From Bacteroidia bacterium (GTDB taxonomy: Bacteria; Bacteroidota; Bacteroidia; Flavobacteriales; Flavobacteriaceae), in assembly GCA_030432635.1 (NCBI GenBank), contig JAUIMB010000005.1:182019-246018 (forward strand): a stretch of 64,000 nucleotides of DNA, given 5' to 3'. Position numbers and translations under genes: made by a program. Positions 8,965 through 17,522 of the stretch are shown here, in pieces. Numbering within the stretch: the stretch's first letter is position 1; each line of letters opens with the position of its first letter. Under the pieces are notes generated by a model. It had not been told where the DNA came from. It saw only the letters and a list, made by a program, of their open reading frames with translations, and made no database searches.

Positions 8965-9708
8965 TTGAATTTCTTAGAAAAACATAAAGCACTTCTTATT
9001 ACGCTCTTAATTTCAGGAACGTTGGTTTTGGCAATGTTTAGTTTTCATATTACAAAAAACACCCAATTCATTGCAGAGAGTTATTACGAACTTGAACCAC
9101 AAACTGAAGAAGAGTTACAGGCACTTGAAAAGCTAAAGGCACTCGAGGATATGGCCAATGCGCATCCAGAAACCAATGAAGCTTTCAATGAAAACGAGGA
9201 ATTCAAGGAAATGATGCGGAATTTCAAATCGGTTGATGCCTATGATGAATCGCTAGATACACCTGAACCTTCTGAAGACATGTCATCTAATACTGAAGAG
9301 TTTCTTACGTCTGACAGCCAAGGATCATCATCAAAATCTTATGCACTCAAAGACAATGAACGCGACTCCTTCAATAAAGCCAATGACGTACTTGCAATGC
9401 AAACAAACAAAAAAGATGTAAAACGAAAAAGCAATGCAAATAGTAGTGTGTCATTTTCGCTTTCCAATAGAGATAAGATCAAATTACCTCCTCCAATTTA
9501 CCTGTGCGAAGTTGGTGGTAAAATCGTTGTGAACATTACGGTAAATGCAAATGGGCAAGTCGTTGACACCTATATTAACTCGTCATCTTCAAGCTCAAAT
9601 CAATGCTTGATCGATACCGCTTTGGAATATGCCAAAAACGCTATATTCACTTCAGCCAATCGCAATAAGCAAATTGGATCAATTACGTATTACTTCAAAG
9701 GAAAGTAA
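8965..9708 (+). CDS. TonB-like energy-transducer-related protein
   Basis: A 247-residue protein with a cytosolic N-terminus (NFLEKHKAL), a single membrane helix (about residues 9-27), a long acidic and serine-rich periplasmic linker, and a C-terminal domain (VGGKIVVNITVNANGQVVDTY ... CLIDTALEYAKNAIF ... GSITYYFKG) that resembles the TonB C-terminal fold. The start is TTG at 8965; no ATG in frame lies before the membrane helix. In Bacteroidetes this gene commonly follows the ftsX-truB group. Whether it energises a particular receptor is unknown. Confidence 0.7.
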   Translation: MNFLEKHKALLITLLISGTLVLAMFSFHITKNTQFIAESYYELEPQTEEELQALEKLKALEDMANAHPETNEAFNENEEFKEMMRNFKSVDAYDESLDTPEPSEDMSSNTEEFLTSDSQGSSSKSYALKDNERDSFNKANDVLAMQTNKKDVKRKSNANSSVSFSLSNRDKIKLPPPIYLCEVGGKIVVNITVNANGQVVDTYINSSSSSSNQCLIDTALEYAKNAIFTSANRNKQIGSITYYFKGK

Positions 9709-9710
9709 GC

Positions 9711-10328
9711 TCAACTTAACAAATCCAATAGGTCATTTATAGTATTTTGACCCTTGTCCCTATTGTACCAAAGTTGTAATGCTTCCTTGAACTCAGCTGA
9801 CAAACTATCGTGTTCGGCTTTATATGCGTTGACCATTTTAGTCGCTTCAGATGGTCGAGGACCATAGGTATTAAGTACGTCACCTGTCTCATCATCAATC
9901 ATGATAAGTTTGGCAATCGCTCTGCCTCCATTGGTTAAAAATTGAGACATGAGTTCATCATTGTCGTCCCTCAAAACCAGTTTCAACTCAATATGTTCAG
10001 ATAGTTCAGCAATTTTATGTATCACAGGAATCACATGAGCTGCATCACCACACCAACTTTCTGTAATGACCAACCAAGTCACCTGACCTTTGAAATTAGA
10101 CACCTTATCCTTGACTTCTTCTGAAATCCTTAAGGTCTTGTCCCAACGCTTCATTCGTCTGTCGTTGAGTTTGGTGTAGTTGATCAAGGCTTGACTTTTG
10201 TCATGACCAGTGGTAGATTCGGTATCAACCATAGTCCTTACTAGATCGCGATAAGCTTGATATGACATTGCGTTATTTAAGCTCTGTCGAATAATATCCT
10301 GTAGTGTTATTTGTTTCAATGTATCCAT
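9711..10328 (-). CDS. Thioredoxin-family protein
   Basis: A 205-residue cytosolic protein without signal peptide. The central part (WLVITESWCGDAAHVIPVI, then LVLRDDNDELMSQFLTNGGRAIAKLIMID) follows the thioredoxin fold with a WCGDA motif in place of CxxC, so only one cysteine of the redox pair is present. The N-terminal helical stretch with NDRRMKRWDKTL is usual for this Bacteroidetes group, often annotated simply as thioredoxin family. A disulfide reductase role is doubtful given the single cysteine. It converges with the TonB-like gene, three bases apart. Confidence 0.8.
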   Translation of the reverse strand: MDTLKQITLQDIIRQSLNNAMSYQAYRDLVRTMVDTESTTGHDKSQALINYTKLNDRRMKRWDKTLRISEEVKDKVSNFKGQVTWLVITESWCGDAAHVIPVIHKIAELSEHIELKLVLRDDNDELMSQFLTNGGRAIAKLIMIDDETGDVLNTYGPRPSEATKMVNAYKAEHDSLSAEFKEALQLWYNRDKGQNTINDLLDLLS

Positions 10329-10471
10329 AGTTTTGAAAGTTGAAATTTAGGTCATATTCCTTATCCAACATATGATTTTTGTCATCTACTGAAAATACTT
10401 TTAAACTCCATTTTGGTTAAGACGAAAATTTACATAAAAACTTACTATTTTTAGTTTTCAAAAACCATACT

Positions 10472-11035
10472 ATGAAAACACAAAGATGCGGTTGGTGTGA
10501 AGGCGACACACTTTATGAAACATATCACGATGAAGAATGGGGTGTTCCGGTTCGTGATGATGATACATTATTTGAATTTTTGATTTTAGAAACCTTTCAA
10601 GCTGGTCTTAGTTGGATTACAGTATTACGAAAACGTGAAAATTTCAGAAAGGCTTTTGATAATTTCAACTATAAAAAAATAGCCAAATACGACCAATCCA
10701 AACTAGATGAACTTCTTCAAAATGAAGGTATTATTAGAAACAAGCTCAAAGTCAAGGCTACGGTTACCAATGCACAAGCCTTTATGGCTATTCAAAATGA
10801 ATTTGGGTCTTTTTCTTCCTATATCTGGGGATTTGTAAATGACAAACCTATTAAGAACAAACTTAAAGATTACCGCAAGGCACCAGCAAATACACCCTTA
10901 AGTGATGCCATTAGTAAAGACCTAAAAAAGCGCGGATTTAAGTTCGTTGGCTCTACGGTCGTATATGCGCATATGCAAGCCACAGGCATGGTCAATGACC
11001 ATGAGGTTTCTTGTTTTAGATATGACGAAGTGTAA
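10472..11035 (+). CDS. tag: DNA-3-methyladenine glycosylase I
   Basis: A 187-residue Tag protein that excises 3-methyladenine from alkylated DNA in base excision repair. Family motifs: CGWCEGDTLYETYHDEEWG at the N-terminus (zinc-binding Cys and the first His), FEFLILETFQAGLSWITVL, and the C-terminal GSTVVYAHMQATGMVNDHEVSC that supplies the remaining zinc ligands. The length matches the family. A 17-base gap leads to the next same-strand gene. Confidence 0.97.
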   Translation: MKTQRCGWCEGDTLYETYHDEEWGVPVRDDDTLFEFLILETFQAGLSWITVLRKRENFRKAFDNFNYKKIAKYDQSKLDELLQNEGIIRNKLKVKATVTNAQAFMAIQNEFGSFSSYIWGFVNDKPIKNKLKDYRKAPANTPLSDAISKDLKKRGFKFVGSTVVYAHMQATGMVNDHEVSCFRYDEV

Positions 11036-11052
11036 CCTTAACTGATACATTC

Positions 11053-11652
11053 ATGCGAAAGACCTGCTTCAAAAATTGCTTATGTTTAAGTTTACTTTTG
11101 TTACTATCCTGGCAAACTGCATCATGCCAAACCAAGGATGAAAAAGAAACAAGGATTCAACTTGAAGCTTTTCCAAAAATCGCACAATCGCATTTTAATT
11201 CATTACCAAGCAAGGTGAAACGCATTCGTTTTTATAAGGAAGTTGATGGTGAAAAAGAAAGTTTCGAATCAAAATTTAAGTTCAAAAAATATTGGCACAG
11301 TGTTGAATTTGATCGTTCGGGAAACCTTGAGGACATCGAAGTTACCGTTAAAAAGCGAGATCTCCCAATTCCTATTCTCGAGCAAATCGAACAGTACTTG
11401 AACGAGCGTTCCAGCAAATTCGAACTCGTCAAAATACAAGAACAGTATGTATATGGCACTGATATTCCTGAAACAAACTTCTTAAATTATGTGTTAAGCA
11501 ACAGAAGCAATCTTTCTTCAAACTATGAAATGATTGTTGCCATGAAAACAAATTCATCCTGGAGTCTAAAAGAGCTTACATTCAATCATGAAGGACAGTT
11601 CCTAAACGCGAGAAATTTACAACCAGATAGCTATGAATACATTATGTACTAG
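11053..11652 (+). CDS. Exported protein of unknown function (PepSY-like/YcfA-like repeats possible)
   Basis: A 199-residue protein with a signal peptide (LCLSLLLLLSWQTASCQ; the TASC could be a lipobox). The mature part has two repeats of the pattern 'helix then KF-KYWHSVEFDRSGNLEDIEV', reminiscent of PepSY-like modules, and a second similar unit near SSWSLKELTFNHEGQFL. I do not recognise a specific family. The end overlaps the next gene by 20 bases, so the two are translationally linked and may act together in the envelope. Confidence 0.6.
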   Translation: MRKTCFKNCLCLSLLLLLSWQTASCQTKDEKETRIQLEAFPKIAQSHFNSLPSKVKRIRFYKEVDGEKESFESKFKFKKYWHSVEFDRSGNLEDIEVTVKKRDLPIPILEQIEQYLNERSSKFELVKIQEQYVYGTDIPETNFLNYVLSNRSNLSSNYEMIVAMKTNSSWSLKELTFNHEGQFLNARNLQPDSYEYIMY

Positions 11653-12319
11653 AACGCTGGTTATAATTTTGTTTGTTTTTATTGGTATGAATGTGTTTGC
11701 CCAAGAGAGCACTGAAATATTTCATGAACACGAATTTGCATTAAGGCGCAATATCAGCAAATCCTATAGTGTCAATTTTGGGTTGAGTTCTCGTGCTTTT
11801 GTCTATGCTGACGATGCGACCCAGTATCGTTTGCGTCAAGCACAAATAAGTCATTTTTCAACCTTAAAACTCGATTTAAAACACAGTATTGCATTAGGTG
11901 TTTTGTATAGAAACCGTGATATCTTTGAGGACTCAAGTAATGAAATCCGTTTGACACAACAATTCAATCGGAAATCGATCTTTAAAACTTTACGCTTTGG
12001 ACATAGAGTTAGAAGTGAACAACGGTTTTATAACGACTTTACAGCATTTCGATTTCGATATCGCTTAGCACTCGATCTACCATTACAAGGTCTAAAGTTA
12101 GATGTTGGAGAAACCTATTTGGTCGTTACCAACGAAGGGTTACTCACAAGTACTAAAATAAGTCAGCCAGAAATTGAATACCGCTTATCACCAACCTTTG
12201 GCATCCTGCTCAGCAAGAATTTAAATATTGAATTTGGTGTCGAACTGCGATTAGACAAACTTAACATTCAAACCGAAGAGACCGTGTTTTTTAATACATC
12301 AGTAGATTTAAAGCTTTAA
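11633..12319 (+). CDS. DUF2490-like outer membrane beta-barrel protein
   Basis: A 228-residue protein with a signal peptide ending FVFIGMNVFAQ, followed by alternating amphipathic beta strands (SYSVNFGLSSRAFVYAD, RTLRFGHRVRSEQRFYNDF, FRFRYRLALDLPLQG, NIEFGVELRLDKL). The motif SEQRFYN...FRFRYR is typical of DUF2490 barrels in Bacteroidetes. The ATG at 11633 lies within the end of the preceding gene. Likely an outer membrane protein; the substrate is unknown. Confidence 0.72.
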   Translation: MNTLCTRTLVIILFVFIGMNVFAQESTEIFHEHEFALRRNISKSYSVNFGLSSRAFVYADDATQYRLRQAQISHFSTLKLDLKHSIALGVLYRNRDIFEDSSNEIRLTQQFNRKSIFKTLRFGHRVRSEQRFYNDFTAFRFRYRLALDLPLQGLKLDVGETYLVVTNEGLLTSTKISQPEIEYRLSPTFGILLSKNLNIEFGVELRLDKLNIQTEETVFFNTSVDLKL

Positions 12320-12942
12320 CCAAGATAGGTCATAAAGACTTCCCTTGGAATGTCTTTCGCGCCTAAACTAGCCAGATGATTGGTATACACCTGACAGTCA
12401 ATGAGTTTGTAATCTGATTGTTGCACAAAGGTTATAAAAGCCACTTTGCTTGCATTGCTTTCCAAACTGAACATGCTCTCGCCACAAAATACACCATTTC
12501 CAACATCTACACCATAAAGTCCTCCTACCAAATTACCATTACGCCATGTTTCAACCGATAACGCGTAACCCATCTCATGTAATTCTAAGTAAGCCGATAT
12601 CATGTTTTGGGTAATCCATGTACTTTGTTGTCCATCACGTTTAATATTAGAACAATGGTGTATTACTGCCTTAAAATCGGCATTGACTGTAATTTCAAAA
12701 TCAGAATTCCTAAGGACTTGCCTCATACTCTTAGACACCTTTAAATCCTTCGGAAATAGAACAAATCTAGGGTCTGGAGACCACCAAATAATGGGTTCGT
12801 CATCATCAAACCAAGGGAAAATACCACTTTGGTATGCCAAGACCAATCGCTCTGGAGCTAAATCACCTCCAATAGCAATAATGCCTTCTTTTGAGGCTAG
12901 TGACACATCCGGAAATTTGATGTCATTGTTTAAAAAATACAT
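12316..12942 (-). CDS. aat: Leucyl/phenylalanyl-tRNA--protein transferase
   Basis: A 208-residue Aat that adds Leu or Phe to proteins with N-terminal Lys/Arg, feeding the N-degron pathway. Family signatures: KEGIIAIGGDLAPERLVLAYQSGIFPWF at residues 19-46, WWSPDPRFVLFP, and the GNAT-like core ETWRNGNLVGGLYGVDVGNGVFCGESMFS with SNASKVAF. The gene converges with the DUF2490-like gene, overlapping by four bases at the stops. Confidence 0.97.
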   Translation of the reverse strand: MYFLNNDIKFPDVSLASKEGIIAIGGDLAPERLVLAYQSGIFPWFDDDEPIIWWSPDPRFVLFPKDLKVSKSMRQVLRNSDFEITVNADFKAVIHHCSNIKRDGQQSTWITQNMISAYLELHEMGYALSVETWRNGNLVGGLYGVDVGNGVFCGESMFSLESNASKVAFITFVQQSDYKLIDCQVYTNHLASLGAKDIPREVFMTYLG

Positions 12943-13112
12943 GTTATCAATATAATAATGAAACTGAAAACTGGTATGTTAAATCTTTATATTCCCTTTG
13001 AAAGTTTGGGTTTTTTCGTCATATTTGATATGACCTTTACGATATAATTTTTGTTCATCATTGCTTTTTTTTGAGTTTGTTTGTAAAGGTTAAACCTAAA
13101 ACCATAATACTA

Positions 13113-13138
13113 AGTCCCGAGTACTTCGGGACTTTTTT
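13113..13138 (+). terminator. Rho-independent terminator with no annotated plus-strand gene before it
   Basis: GTCCCGA and TCGGGAC form a stem around a short loop at 13114-13132, followed by six T on the plus strand. No plus-strand coding gene precedes it within 700 bases; the aat gene upstream is on the minus strand. Possibly it ends a small RNA or backs up the converging minus-strand terminator next to it. Confidence 0.6.
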
Positions 13139-13146
13139 ATTAAAAA

Positions 13147-13187
13147 AAAGACCGAATCAAATGTTTTGAAACAAATGGTTCGGCCTC
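13147..13187 (-). terminator. Rho-independent terminator after the DUF3127 gene
   Basis: On the minus strand GGCCGAACCATTTGTTT pairs imperfectly with AAACATTTGATTCGGTC and is followed by eight T. It lies 45 bases downstream of the DUF3127 stop codon. Confidence 0.75.
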
Positions 13188-13231
13188 TTCTTCAACATTT
13201 AGATCTTGCTAAATGTTGTACTCATTTTGAT

Positions 13232-13603
13232 TTAAAACGGTAAATCGTCGTGATCGTCTTCATTTAAGTTTGTTGCAGGCTCAAAAGCTTCAGTTGGAGC
13301 CACTGGTGGCATATTTCCAGCTTCAGATTGCAAAGCTTCGATTCGCCAGCCTTGGACTGAATTGAAATATTTAGTTTCGCCCTGTGGGTTGACCCATTCC
13401 CTTCCTCTTAAGTTGATATTTACCTTTACTGCTTGTCCGACTTGATAATTATTCAATAGATCTGATTTATCCTGAACAAACTCAATCAAAATATGCTGTG
13501 GGTACTGTTCTTCAGTTGTTACTACCAACTCTCTCTTTCTAAAACCGTTGCTTCCAAAGGTTTGTGTTTCTCCAATCATTTTGATTTTTCCTTGTACTTC
13601 CAT
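13232..13603 (-). CDS. DUF3127 protein (OB-fold-like, DNA-binding candidate)
   Basis: A 123-residue protein starting MEVQGKIKMIGETQTFGS, with FRKRELVVTTEEQYPQHILIEF, KVNINLRGREWVNPQGETKYFN and an acidic disordered tail (EDDHDDLPF). These are hallmarks of DUF3127, an abundant Bacteroidetes family with an OB-like beta barrel and an SSB-like acidic tip (DDLPF). The tail similarity to single-strand-binding proteins suggests a nucleic-acid partner, but this is inference. Flanked by a terminator. Confidence 0.87.
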   Translation of the reverse strand: MEVQGKIKMIGETQTFGSNGFRKRELVVTTEEQYPQHILIEFVQDKSDLLNNYQVGQAVKVNINLRGREWVNPQGETKYFNSVQGWRIEALQSEAGNMPPVAPTEAFEPATNLNEDDHDDLPF

Positions 13604-13639
13604 TCTTGTATTACTTATATTAATTTATAATTTTCCGGG

Positions 13640-14509
13640 TTAAGACAGTAACAATTTCCATGCACTATCAACATCACCATAGCTCAAGTAGTTTCTGGCA
13701 ATTTTATGCTTTTCACGATGGGACATTGTCTTGATATTTGGATAACGCTCACTGACATCGTCAATAAACTGATCTATGTTATCTTGATTTGGTAAGTTTT
13801 CTACGTTTCCTAGCATTCCTAAATCATTGCCTGTCAAGATCATGCTATTTTTAACTACATCAGGCATGGCGTCTACACCAATACCTAAAGTTGAAATAGG
13901 CTTCGGAATTTCAAAAAATCCTTTTTTTGCTCTATTGTAATAACTACCGCCTGCTCTGGCAACAAGATCTAATTTCTCCTGGACAATCACTTGATTATCA
14001 TCAAGAACGTCATCTGAGATGTGCAATTTTACTACTTCACAAATCACAAGATTTCCTGCTCCTCCTTCACGACCCAAATGAATGATGTCATTGACCTTAC
14101 ATTCAAATTGGATTGGAGATTCGGCAACACGAAATGGTTTTACCAATTCAGATTCCAACATGGTCAATCCAGCTTTTTCAAACTCGTTCACGCCTTTAGC
14201 ATACTCGGTACTGCTTAATGACATCTGTTGGACAATATCATAATTCACCACATTGATGACCACTTCCTTGGTGGCTTCAACATTTTCCAAGGTATGCTTG
14301 GTCGTGTTATTTCTTACGCGTCTTGCTGGAGAAAAGACCATAATTGGAGGATTCGCACTAAAGACATTGAAAAAACTAAATGGTGATAAATTCGGATTTC
14401 CTTCTGCATCCATAGTACTAGCGAAAGCGATAGGTCTTGGTGCCACAGCACTTAACAAATACCCATGCATTCGTCCAGTTGATAAGTCTTTTGGTGTAAA
14501 TGATGTCAT
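13640..14509 (-). CDS. Flavin reductase family protein (FMN-binding split barrel)
   Basis: A 289-residue protein whose first 200 residues form a flavin-reductase-like FMN-binding domain: GYLLSAVAPRPIAFASTMDAEGNPNLSPFSFFN, then FSPARRVRNNTTKHTLENV and GGAGNLVICEVVKLHI. The C-terminal 80 residues (DDVSERYPNIKTMSHREKHKIARNYLSYGD) are helical and common to the Bacteroidetes members. Probably a cytoplasmic NAD(P)H:flavin oxidoreductase; the substrate is unknown. It is 36 bases upstream of the DUF3127 gene on the same strand and may be co-transcribed. Confidence 0.88.
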   Translation of the reverse strand: MTSFTPKDLSTGRMHGYLLSAVAPRPIAFASTMDAEGNPNLSPFSFFNVFSANPPIMVFSPARRVRNNTTKHTLENVEATKEVVINVVNYDIVQQMSLSSTEYAKGVNEFEKAGLTMLESELVKPFRVAESPIQFECKVNDIIHLGREGGAGNLVICEVVKLHISDDVLDDNQVIVQEKLDLVARAGGSYYNRAKKGFFEIPKPISTLGIGVDAMPDVVKNSMILTGNDLGMLGNVENLPNQDNIDQFIDDVSERYPNIKTMSHREKHKIARNYLSYGDVDSAWKLLLS

Positions 14510-14668
14510 TGTATTGGTCTCATCCCAAATGCACTGGCTTCAGGAGTTTGAATTTGTTGAATTGCAAATGTAATTATATTGTGAGTGTTATAAAAATGAA
14601 TTGAGCGCAACACAACACAATATTATTAACATAAATCCTTTATATTTAAAATTCAAAATATATAGTGC

Positions 14669-15874
14669 ATGGCATTAACCATAAACCGTAATATGACGCG
14701 ATGGATCATCATTGTGGCTTCTTTATTAATCATCTCTCTCATTCTTTGGAATACCTACATCTTTTTTCAGAATTTCAAGGCCGAAGAACGTAGCAAAATG
14801 GAAATTACTTCCTTTGCCCAACGAGACATTTTTAAAGCGATTGAAGAGTCGAACAAAAACAATAGTGATGATATTTTGGCAGATTTGGATTTGGCGTTTG
14901 AAATTTTGGGCAATAATAATACAACTCCAATGATTCTTGTTGATTCCAATTCAATCGTCGATAATTTCAGAAATATTCTTCGCAAAACAGACATCGATTC
15001 CATACACAATATCAAGGAAGCCAAATATGTAAACGAAAACCTAAAAACACTTATCGCAACTTACGAACAGGAAAACCAACCCATCCATATCGCAGCCAGT
15101 AATCAAACGCTCTACTACGGAAATTCGCCTCTTCTCAACAAGCTAAAATATTATCCCTTGGCGCTGTTATTGATCATTTTCTTATTTGCTGCTGTGGCTT
15201 ATTTCTTTTATAAGAGTTCTAAAACTGCTGACCAAAACAAGCTGTGGACAGGAATGGCGAAGGAGACAGCGCACCAAATTGGAACACCATTATCATCTTT
15301 AGTTGGCTGGACCGAAATTTTAAGGAATGAAAATGTTAATCCAAACTATTTATCTGAAATTGAAAAGGATATTTCACGTTTGCAAACCATAACAGATCGT
15401 TTTAGTAAAATAGGGTCAAAGCCAACACTTGAGAAAATGGACGTCGTCAAAGAAACCCTTGACTCCTATGAATATTTAAAAACACGATCTTCTAAATTGA
15501 TTGAATTTGAAATCACGGCACCATCAGAACAACTTCATGCGGAACTCAACAAGCAACTTTTTAGTTGGACCATAGAGAATCTAGTGAAAAATGCTATTGA
15601 TGCCATGAAAGGAAAAGGCATGTTAAAATTGGCTATTGAAGATGACGGTAAATATGTAAAAGTTTTGGTTACAGATACCGGAAAAGGTATATCGAAACAA
15701 AACTACAATACAGTTTTCCAACCAGGATACACGACAAAAAAACGTGGTTGGGGTTTAGGTTTATCGTTGGCCAAACGAATAATTGAAGATTATCACAATG
15801 GAAAAATAAAGGTCTTACATTCTGAAATTGGCAAAGGAACAACTATGCAAATTTCATTAAAAAAAGTATCTTAG
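14669..15874 (+). CDS. Membrane sensor histidine kinase
   Basis: A 401-residue kinase with two membrane helices (about 12-33 and 162-182) enclosing a periplasmic sensor domain of some 130 residues. The H box is GMAKETAHQIGTPLSSLVGW with the phospho-acceptor His202 (the 'HQIGTPLSSL' form typical of Bacteroidetes). The ATPase domain has an N box (ENLVKNAIDAM), G1 (VTDTGKGIS) and G2 (GWGLGLSLAKRI). No response regulator gene is adjacent, so its partner is elsewhere. It is followed after 22 bases by a zinc-ribbon membrane protein. Confidence 0.93.
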   Translation: MALTINRNMTRWIIIVASLLIISLILWNTYIFFQNFKAEERSKMEITSFAQRDIFKAIEESNKNNSDDILADLDLAFEILGNNNTTPMILVDSNSIVDNFRNILRKTDIDSIHNIKEAKYVNENLKTLIATYEQENQPIHIAASNQTLYYGNSPLLNKLKYYPLALLLIIFLFAAVAYFFYKSSKTADQNKLWTGMAKETAHQIGTPLSSLVGWTEILRNENVNPNYLSEIEKDISRLQTITDRFSKIGSKPTLEKMDVVKETLDSYEYLKTRSSKLIEFEITAPSEQLHAELNKQLFSWTIENLVKNAIDAMKGKGMLKLAIEDDGKYVKVLVTDTGKGISKQNYNTVFQPGYTTKKRGWGLGLSLAKRIIEDYHNGKIKVLHSEIGKGTTMQISLKKVS

Positions 15875-15896
15875 TGTGAGATAAGAACAATTAAGC

Positions 15897-16253
15897 ATGG
15901 CTTCAAAACAATACTTCACCTTAAAGGAAGTACGACTCAACAACAACTGCCCTGAGTGCTATTCTAATGACGGTTTAGTACTTACCTTCAAGCAGAGGTT
16001 TGTTGAAAATTCGTTTTACAAAGCCATTTCTACAGATAGGGTTGAAGAAATGCACTGCCATACATGCCATACAGATATATTTCCCATACGGTGGACCGAT
16101 GGAATAGATCAAGTTGTAGCCTATCAACGACGTGCCGTACAATCAAAACCAAAATCTCTCAAATTGAAAAAGTTAGCTTGGGTTTTTATTATTGTCGATC
16201 TTCTGATTATTGTTCTTATAGTGCTATTCTCTATGGGAATACTGACGTTTTAA
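15897..16253 (+). CDS. Zinc-ribbon-like protein with C-terminal membrane helix
   Basis: A 118-residue protein with two cysteine pairs (C18-P-E-C21 and C54-H-T-C57) spaced like a zinc ribbon, then a basic linker (RRAVQSKPKSLKLKKL) and one C-terminal membrane helix (about 93-116). It probably sits at the cytoplasmic face as a tail-anchored protein. It follows the histidine kinase by 22 bases and could be part of the same transcript. No function recognised. Confidence 0.7.
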   Translation: MASKQYFTLKEVRLNNNCPECYSNDGLVLTFKQRFVENSFYKAISTDRVEEMHCHTCHTDIFPIRWTDGIDQVVAYQRRAVQSKPKSLKLKKLAWVFIIVDLLIIVLIVLFSMGILTF

Positions 16254-16290
16254 CCAACAGGAGTTTAGATGTCCAACTTTAAATAATCCA

Positions 16291-16680
16291 TTATAAAAAG
16301 GAGGCAATCTTTTGGGCAGTTGCTTCAAATTCTTCAGGAGAGAGTGATGCTTTGTTCATGAAACGTGCATCTTCCATCGTTTTTAAAGGAATCAAATGTA
16401 CATGCGCATGCGGAACTTCCAACCCAATGACCGTCAATCCAACACGTTCGCATGGAATTGCCTTTTCTATGGCTTTGGCTACATCTCTTGAAAATTCCAT
16501 AAGTCCGAGATAAGCCGATTTATCCATATCGAACAATTTATCGATTTCTTTCTTCGGAATGCAAAGTGTATGTCCTTTGGCATTTGGATTGATATCCAAA
16601 AAAGCAAAGAAGTCTTCTGTTTCAGCAACTTTATAACAAGGAATTTCGCCGTTGATAATTTTAGTGAAAATTGATGCCAT
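16291..16680 (-). CDS. HIT family protein (nucleotide hydrolase)
   Basis: A 129-residue histidine-triad protein. The catalytic motif HAHVHLIPL is intact (His91, His93, His95), and the N-terminal IFTKIINGEIPCYKVAE with FLDINPNAKGHTLCIPKKE is typical of the HINT/PKCI branch, which hydrolyses purine nucleotide phosphoramidates. Located downstream of greA on the same strand with a 196-base gap, so likely transcribed separately or by readthrough. Confidence 0.95.
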   Translation of the reverse strand: MASIFTKIINGEIPCYKVAETEDFFAFLDINPNAKGHTLCIPKKEIDKLFDMDKSAYLGLMEFSRDVAKAIEKAIPCERVGLTVIGLEVPHAHVHLIPLKTMEDARFMNKASLSPEEFEATAQKIASFL

Positions 16681-16876
16681 ATGTTTTACCTGTTGCGCCT
16701 CCTTGAATTTTTCAAATGCAGGTTGTAGCGACCAATTAATATGCTATGAATTGACTCAGCTGCTACTTTCAATAAGACGATTTGGTATAAAGATAAAAAG
16801 ATTCCCAATTATTAGGAACCTTTCATATGGATTTAATAGCGCTTACTTATTTTGACTGCGCTCAGCGTATCATAAA

Positions 16877-17350
16877 TCATCTACTGATTTCGAGAACATC
16901 AAATTTCATGACACCATTAGGAACCTGTACTTCTGCAACTTCACCAACCGCTTTCCCCAACAGACCTTTACCTATTGGTGAATTGACAGAGATTTTTCCA
17001 GATGCTAAGTCGGCTTCTCCATCAGCAACTAAAGTATAGGTCATTTCCATACCATTGGTTTGGTTCTTAATTTTCACCTTAGATAACACCAAGACTTTAG
17101 AGGTATCCATTTGCGATTCATCAATCACTCTAGCACCAGCTAAAGTCTCTTCTAACTTAGCAATCTTCATTTCTAACATGCCTTGGGCTTCCTTGGCAGC
17201 ATCATACTCGGCATTTTCACTTAAATCACCTTTATCCCTTGCTTCAGCAATAGCTTGAGATGCTTTAGGACGTTCAATATCTTTTAACTGTTGTAATTCT
17301 TCCCTTAACTTTTTTAATCCTTCTGGTGTATAATAGGATACTTTACTCAT
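16877..17350 (-). CDS. greA: Transcription elongation factor GreA
   Basis: A 157-residue GreA that rescues backtracked RNA polymerase by stimulating transcript cleavage. The N-terminal coiled coil begins SYYTPEGLKKLREELQQL and carries the tip acidic residues in GDLSENAEYDAAKE; the C-terminal FKBP-like domain contains TYTLVADGEADLASGKISV and SPIGKGLLGK. Its leader holds a promoter and two terminator-like hairpins (see separate entries), suggesting attenuation or a leader-derived small RNA. Confidence 0.97.
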   Translation of the reverse strand: MSKVSYYTPEGLKKLREELQQLKDIERPKASQAIAEARDKGDLSENAEYDAAKEAQGMLEMKIAKLEETLAGARVIDESQMDTSKVLVLSKVKIKNQTNGMEMTYTLVADGEADLASGKISVNSPIGKGLLGKAVGEVAEVQVPNGVMKFDVLEISR

Positions 17351-17390
17351 AATTCATTCGTTTACTAATTGTCATCTCTAGTCTTACATC

Positions 17391-17446
17391 TAAAAAAGAT
17401 CCCGAAACAAGTTCGGGACTAAAGAAAAAATCCCGCTTGCACGAGA
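17391..17446 (-). promoter_or_regulatory. greA leader with two tandem terminator-like hairpins
   Basis: Read on the minus strand, a short stem TCTCG/CGGGA at 17431-17446 is followed by six T, and then a strong stem GTCCCGAA/TTTCGGGAT at 17398-17419 is followed by six T. Both lie between the greA promoter and its start codon, and the gene on the other side is divergent, so these terminators can only act on the greA leader. This resembles in layout, not in sequence, the leader terminator of E. coli greA that yields the GraL RNA. Confidence 0.6.
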
Positions 17447-17454
17447 TTGTATGG

Positions 17455-17488
17455 CAAAGATACAAAATATTTAATTCGGGTTCAAAAT
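17455..17488 (-). promoter_or_regulatory. Bacteroidetes-type promoter of greA
   Basis: On the minus strand TTG is followed after 20 bases by TATCTTTG, matching the Bacteroidetes sigma-A consensus TTG-N19-TAnnTTTG. The predicted transcript starts about 100 bases before the greA ATG. Confidence 0.6.
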
Positions 17489-17522
17489 ATTGTAAATTGC
17501 AAGCCAAAATAAATCATCAATA

